Assembly: GCF_016900655.1 (NCBI RefSeq)
Contig: NZ_JACJKH010000004.1
Coordinates: forward strand, 110,535 to 174,534
Reading direction: 5' to 3'
DNA length: 64,000 bases
Source: Drancourtella massiliensis
GTDB lineage: Bacteria; Bacillota; Clostridia; Lachnospirales; Lachnospiraceae
Below, piece after piece: positions 61,643-64,000 of this stretch. The notes under the pieces were generated by a model, which did not search any database, was not told the origin of the DNA, and saw only the letters and a list, made by a program, of their open reading frames with translations. The translations under genes were made by a program, and so were the position numbers. Each line of letters starts with the position of its first letter. The first letter of the stretch is position 1.

Positions 61643-62007
61643 ATGACAAATTCAACATGGAAATGATCAGAAAATAGGGCGTTTCTTCCGAATAAAAAAT
61701 TTTTGACAAGAATATTGACGTTAATAAAATCAGGAATAAAATCTTAAATAGAAGCAAAAAAAGAAAAAGAATTGTCTCTAAAGATGGTATTCGACCAAAG
61801 ATTTGACGCATAATTTTGAAAATTCTACAAGTCGAAAGATGAATCTTAAAGAAAAAAGGTTGTCCACTTTTCTGTCCTCACGAAGGAATCCCGTCTTTTA
61901 CGACATCTTCCAGTATTATAGAATTGCATTTTCAGTTTGTTGTGTTATAATTAGGGAGGTGAAAACAGCCTTAAAGTTTTCACTATTTCGTATACAAAAA
62001 TAACGGG
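61643..62007. other. invertible promoter segment
   Basis: About 390 bases between the two spacers. It holds a + strand promoter TTGCAT (61924-61929), 16-base spacer, TATAAT (61946-61951) and a weaker one TTGACG (61715-61720), 16-base spacer, TAAAAT (61737-61742). No gene is seen inside. In the present orientation the promoters point into the antiterminator/polysaccharide genes (ON); inversion would point them at the recombinase 3' end. Confidence 0.75.
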
Positions 62008-62032
62008 TTCGCAGAGTATCACACTCTGCGAA
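62008..62032. repeat. right inverted recombination site
   Basis: TTCGCAGAGT, spacer ATCAC, ACTCTGCGAA: perfect 10-bp arms. The spacer is the inverse of the left site's, so the two sites face each other and recombination would invert the DNA between them. Lies 10 bases before the first antiterminator gene. Confidence 0.82.
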
Positions 62033-62042
62033 ATGATAGTAG

Positions 62043-62525
62043 GTGGTGAGCGTCATCTGGTACGCAGTGCGCTGTGAAGCGGGAAACGAAGAAAAAACAG
62101 CAGAAAAGTGGAAGCAAAAGCTTACGGGACAGGGCGGAGAGGCCTTTGTCTTTACCTATGAGAAGATGAAACGCTACGAAGGCAGCTGGCATCTGCTCCG
62201 GGAGCCTCTCTTTGCAGGGTACATCTTTCTGGTGGTCAAAGACGAGATGATCCCGGAAAAGGAAGATGATCAGAGCCTGATTCCTGTCGGTACGGAAGAA
62301 ACCAGATTTCTGGAGGAGATCGGCGGGAAGGAGCACCACATCCCGATGTCACGGGGCTATATAAAAGAAGGACAGACCTGTGTGACAGAAGGACCGCTTT
62401 GCGGGCGGGAAAGCCAGATCCGCAAAATTGACCGACATAAGCGTCTGGCACGTCTGGAATGCCCGGTGGATCAGTATCAGAGAAAAGGACTCTGGACTGG
62501 CCTTGAAATTGTATCAAAAAGCTAA
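62043..62525 (+). CDS. NusG-family specialised antiterminator 1 (LoaP-like)
   Basis: About 160 residues: NGN domain (WYAVRCEAGNEEKTAEKW, REPLFAGYIFLVVKD) and a KOW-like C-terminal part (EGPLCGRESQIRKIDRHKRLARLE). Such paralogues of NusG (LoaP, UpxY, RfaH) ride RNA polymerase through long polysaccharide or antibiotic operons. The start is uncertain: the family normally begins MWYxV, but here that codon is ATC; in-frame GTG codons at 62043 and 62046 are used for this call. First gene after the invertible promoter. Confidence 0.82.
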   Translation: MVSVIWYAVRCEAGNEEKTAEKWKQKLTGQGGEAFVFTYEKMKRYEGSWHLLREPLFAGYIFLVVKDEMIPEKEDDQSLIPVGTEETRFLEEIGGKEHHIPMSRGYIKEGQTCVTEGPLCGRESQIRKIDRHKRLARLECPVDQYQRKGLWTGLEIVSKS

Positions 62526-62721
62526 AAACCGCACGCCTGGATAAGGAGTGCGAAAACGGAAAAGAAGTTTGGAAAACAGCTGTGATAAGAAGTCATGGCT
62601 GCGAAAAAAACGGATAAAAAGGAAAAATAGAAGTCTGGGGTGAAAGACTTAAAAAAATTTTTCACTGCAGATATGGCGAAGCTATGTCAAAAACAGATAA
62701 GCTTCCCAGAGAGGAGAAGTT
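62526..62721 (+). other. structured leader between the two antiterminator genes
   Basis: 196 bases without a gene. Hairpins: CGCAC/GTGCG near 62531-62553 and AAGTCT (62631-62636)/AGACTT (62645-62650) with a GGGGTGAA loop, followed by A7 and T5 runs. These may be recognition elements for an antiterminator or pause sites; no consensus could be confirmed. Confidence 0.45.
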
Positions 62722-63255
62722 ATGTGGTATGTCATACAGACCATGACAGGGAAAGAAGAAGAACTGACAGAAGTGCTGGATAAGATGTTGCCACAGACGA
62801 TATGTGAAAAAAGCTTTTTGATCAAACGGGAGACATGCTGGAGATTGAAAGGCGAACACAAGATACAGAAAGAAATCCTGTTTCCGGGGTATGTGTTTGT
62901 CAAGACACAGACTCCGGAAACATTATATTATCAATTAAAAAAAGTACCGAAGCTTTCCAAATTGTTAAGCGACGGGGAAGAAGAATTCCTGCCGGTCCGG
63001 GAGGATGAGCAGGAGTTTCTGGAAAGCCTGATCACGATTGAACAGGCTGAGGAAAAAGAAGAGTACATCGTAAAACGGTCAGAAATAGAAACCGATGAAG
63101 AAGGAAATATCGTCTGGGCCGGAGCCCCTCTTTCACAGTATCTCGGAAATGTAGTCAGAAAGAGGATCCGGAAACGGTACGTTGTCATAGAAAAAGAACT
63201 GTTCGGGAAAAAACGGACGGTTCTTCTTAGCATCCGGCTAAAAGGGGAAGAATAA
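62722..63255 (+). CDS. NusG-family specialised antiterminator 2 (LoaP-like)
   Basis: 177 residues. NGN domain MWYVIQTMTGKEEELTEVL with KEILFPGYVFVKT, then a KOW-type domain (GNVVRKRIRKRYVVIEKELFGKKRTVLLSIRLKG). It diverges strongly from the first copy, so this is not a recent duplication. SD GAGAGGAG. Immediately followed by a leader with a terminator and then polysaccharide genes, the expected target of its activity. Confidence 0.9.
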   Translation: MWYVIQTMTGKEEELTEVLDKMLPQTICEKSFLIKRETCWRLKGEHKIQKEILFPGYVFVKTQTPETLYYQLKKVPKLSKLLSDGEEEFLPVREDEQEFLESLITIEQAEEKEEYIVKRSEIETDEEGNIVWAGAPLSQYLGNVVRKRIRKRYVVIEKELFGKKRTVLLSIRLKGEE

Positions 63256-63262
63256 GGGGAAA

Positions 63263-63276
63263 CGTAGAAAGCTACG
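63263..63276 (+). other. small RNA hairpin in the polysaccharide leader
   Basis: CGTAG, tetraloop AAAG, CTACG; 8 bases after the antiterminator stop codon. LoaP is known to recognise a short leader hairpin in the dfn operon; whether this is equivalent is conjecture. Confidence 0.4.
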
Positions 63277-63328
63277 AAGTTATTATATATAGAAGAAAAA
63301 AGATCGAATAAAAGATAGAAAACAAAGC

Positions 63329-63361
63329 AGGGATTTCCAAACAAGGAGATCCTTATTTTTG
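63329..63361 (+). terminator. conditional terminator ahead of the polysaccharide genes
   Basis: AGGGATTTCC (63329-63338), loop AAACAA, GGAGATCCTT (63345-63354) with G-U pairs, then TTATTTTT. Sits between antiterminator 2 and the NeuD-like gene, so transcription must pass it to express the locus. Confidence 0.7.
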
Positions 63362-63391
63362 TGTAAAAAAGTAAGGAGTGAGGGAAGGAAG

Positions 63392-63922
63392 ATGAAGAAT
63401 CTTCTGATTTTAGGAGCAGGCGGACATGGACATGTGGTTGCAGAAACAGCACGTTCCATGACCGATGCAGAAGGTAATCCATTATACGATAAAATCAGCT
63501 TTCTGGATGATCTAAAACCAGAAGCGATTGGTAAATTAAACGAAATGCCATTATTAAAAAAAGAATATCAGGAAGTTTTTCCGGCAGTTGGAAACTATGA
63601 GCAAAGACTGGAAATGTATGCGAAAGCAAAACGCTTTGGCTTTGCAGTTCCAGTTTTGATTCATCCAGAAGCATATGTCAGTCCGTCAGCAACGATTGGT
63701 GAGGGGACAGTGATTCTGCCAAAAGCTGTTGTACATACAGGAGCACACATCGGGAAAACATGTATTCTTTCGATCGGAAGTCTGACGGATCATGACTGTG
63801 TGCTGGAAGACGGCGTTCATCTGGACTGTGGAGCAATTATCAAAGGAAGCAGAATTCCGGAGGGAGAGAGAATCCCCTGCGGGATAGCGATAGAAAATCA
63901 AAAAGAAATGAGAAAGGGATAA
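63392..63922 (+). CDS. NeuD/PglD-like sugar O- or N-acyltransferase
   Basis: 176 residues. N-terminal LLILGAGGHGHVVAETA nucleotide-sugar binding segment, then left-handed beta-helix hexapeptide repeats (PSATIGEGTVILPKAVVHTGAHIGKT, DHDCVLEDGVHLDCGAIIKG), the NeuD/PglD acetyltransferase plan but at the short end of the usual range (about 200-215). Modifies sugars of exopolysaccharide. Start 63392 follows GGGAAGG. Confidence 0.85.
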   Translation: MKNLLILGAGGHGHVVAETARSMTDAEGNPLYDKISFLDDLKPEAIGKLNEMPLLKKEYQEVFPAVGNYEQRLEMYAKAKRFGFAVPVLIHPEAYVSPSATIGEGTVILPKAVVHTGAHIGKTCILSIGSLTDHDCVLEDGVHLDCGAIIKGSRIPEGERIPCGIAIENQKEMRKG

Positions 63923-63962
63923 ACAAGGGGGAGATATCCTCTTTGGAAATGGGAGTGTAGTC

Positions 63963-64000
63963 ATGAGGAAGAAAAACTATCTGAAGAAAAAGCAATATCT
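63963..64000 (+). CDS. start of the next polysaccharide-locus gene (partial)
   Basis: ATG at 63963 after GGGAGTG opens a frame MRKKNYLKKKQY that runs off the window. A Lys-rich start is common for membrane glycosyl- or phosphoglycosyl-transferases, but twelve residues do not allow an assignment. Confidence 0.4.
   Translation, partial: MRKKNYLKKKQY

Noticed and set aside
1..64000. CRISPR arrays, rRNA and tRNA genes
   Set aside because: No regularly spaced direct repeats and no tRNA T-arm or rRNA signature stretches were noticed on either strand by eye.

Overview
The window reads as chromosomal DNA of a low-to-mid GC anaerobic Firmicute, most likely a gut Lachnospiraceae (Ruminococcus gnavus / Dorea / Blautia type). 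This is inferred from the gene set: double-cubane 2-hydroxyacyl-CoA dehydratase-like reductase with its activase, ECF vitamin transporters with a shared energising module, several ABC sugar operons with AraC or two-component control, a DUF4317 protein and an Rpn-family nuclease. No rRNA, tRNA, CRISPR array or complete insertion sequence was seen. Most genes lie on the + strand.

Layout. 0-8 kb: end of a TetR-like gene, an EamA exporter, bioY behind a BirA-type operator, a MarR/YczE pair, and a Bce-type peptide-sensing module (response regulator, kinase, ABC ATPase, FtsX permease). 8-16.5 kb: AraC regulator and alpha-galactoside operon (two GH36 enzymes around a lipoprotein/permease/permease ABC importer). 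16.5-19.3 kb: CoA synthesis (coaBC, panT, coaX). 19.3-22.1 kb: two convergent MATE exporters. 22.4-25.1 kb: a Tet(M)/EF-G-like GTPase fused to a YacP/Rae1-like NYN nuclease domain. 25.4-32.5 kb: Rpn nuclease, MsrA, an internally shortened DUF89 protein, a Cys-rich protein, HelD-like helicase, ECF sigma/anti-sigma pair, AraC. 32.7-42.1 kb: GH13 oligo-1,6-glucosidase, a C39-like protein, cyclophilin, CAT-like enzyme, fused EcfA-EcfA' plus EcfT, MmcQ-DUF3795 fusion, DUF4317, TruA. 42.2-49.1 kb: sulfur block (NifS-like desulfurase, double-cubane reductase, DUF3343 carrier, activase, Rrf2 regulator, cysK, metY). 49.2-60.1 kb: a ketose/lyxose-type pathway (PfkB kinase, class II aldolase, D-lyxose isomerase), an RbsB/A/C-type importer, and a sensing unit made of a second RbsB-like lipoprotein, a NarL-type two-component system and a membrane-anchored MalE-like protein. 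60.4-64 kb: tyrosine recombinase, an apparently invertible promoter, two NusG-family antiterminators and the start of an exopolysaccharide locus (NeuD-like acyltransferase).

How parts connect. BioY and PanT are ECF substrate-binding components that probably share the EcfA-EcfA'-EcfT module at 36.5-39.1 kb. The Rrf2 protein probably controls cysK through a palindrome lying on the cysK promoter. The recombinase probably flips a roughly 390-bp promoter segment bounded by two 10+5+10 dyads, switching the antiterminator/polysaccharide operon; a terminator between the second antiterminator and the first polysaccharide gene is a plausible antitermination target.

Two patterns cross gene boundaries. 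A GGGGACGTGTTCCG palindrome family occurs at about eight places, four of them 14-24 bases before a start codon. At several of these junctions the coding-strand G/C balance flips from C-rich (upstream 3' end) to strongly G-rich (downstream 5' end). The best candidates for a little-described system are the invertible promoter/antiterminator unit and the Tet(M)-like/NYN fusion.
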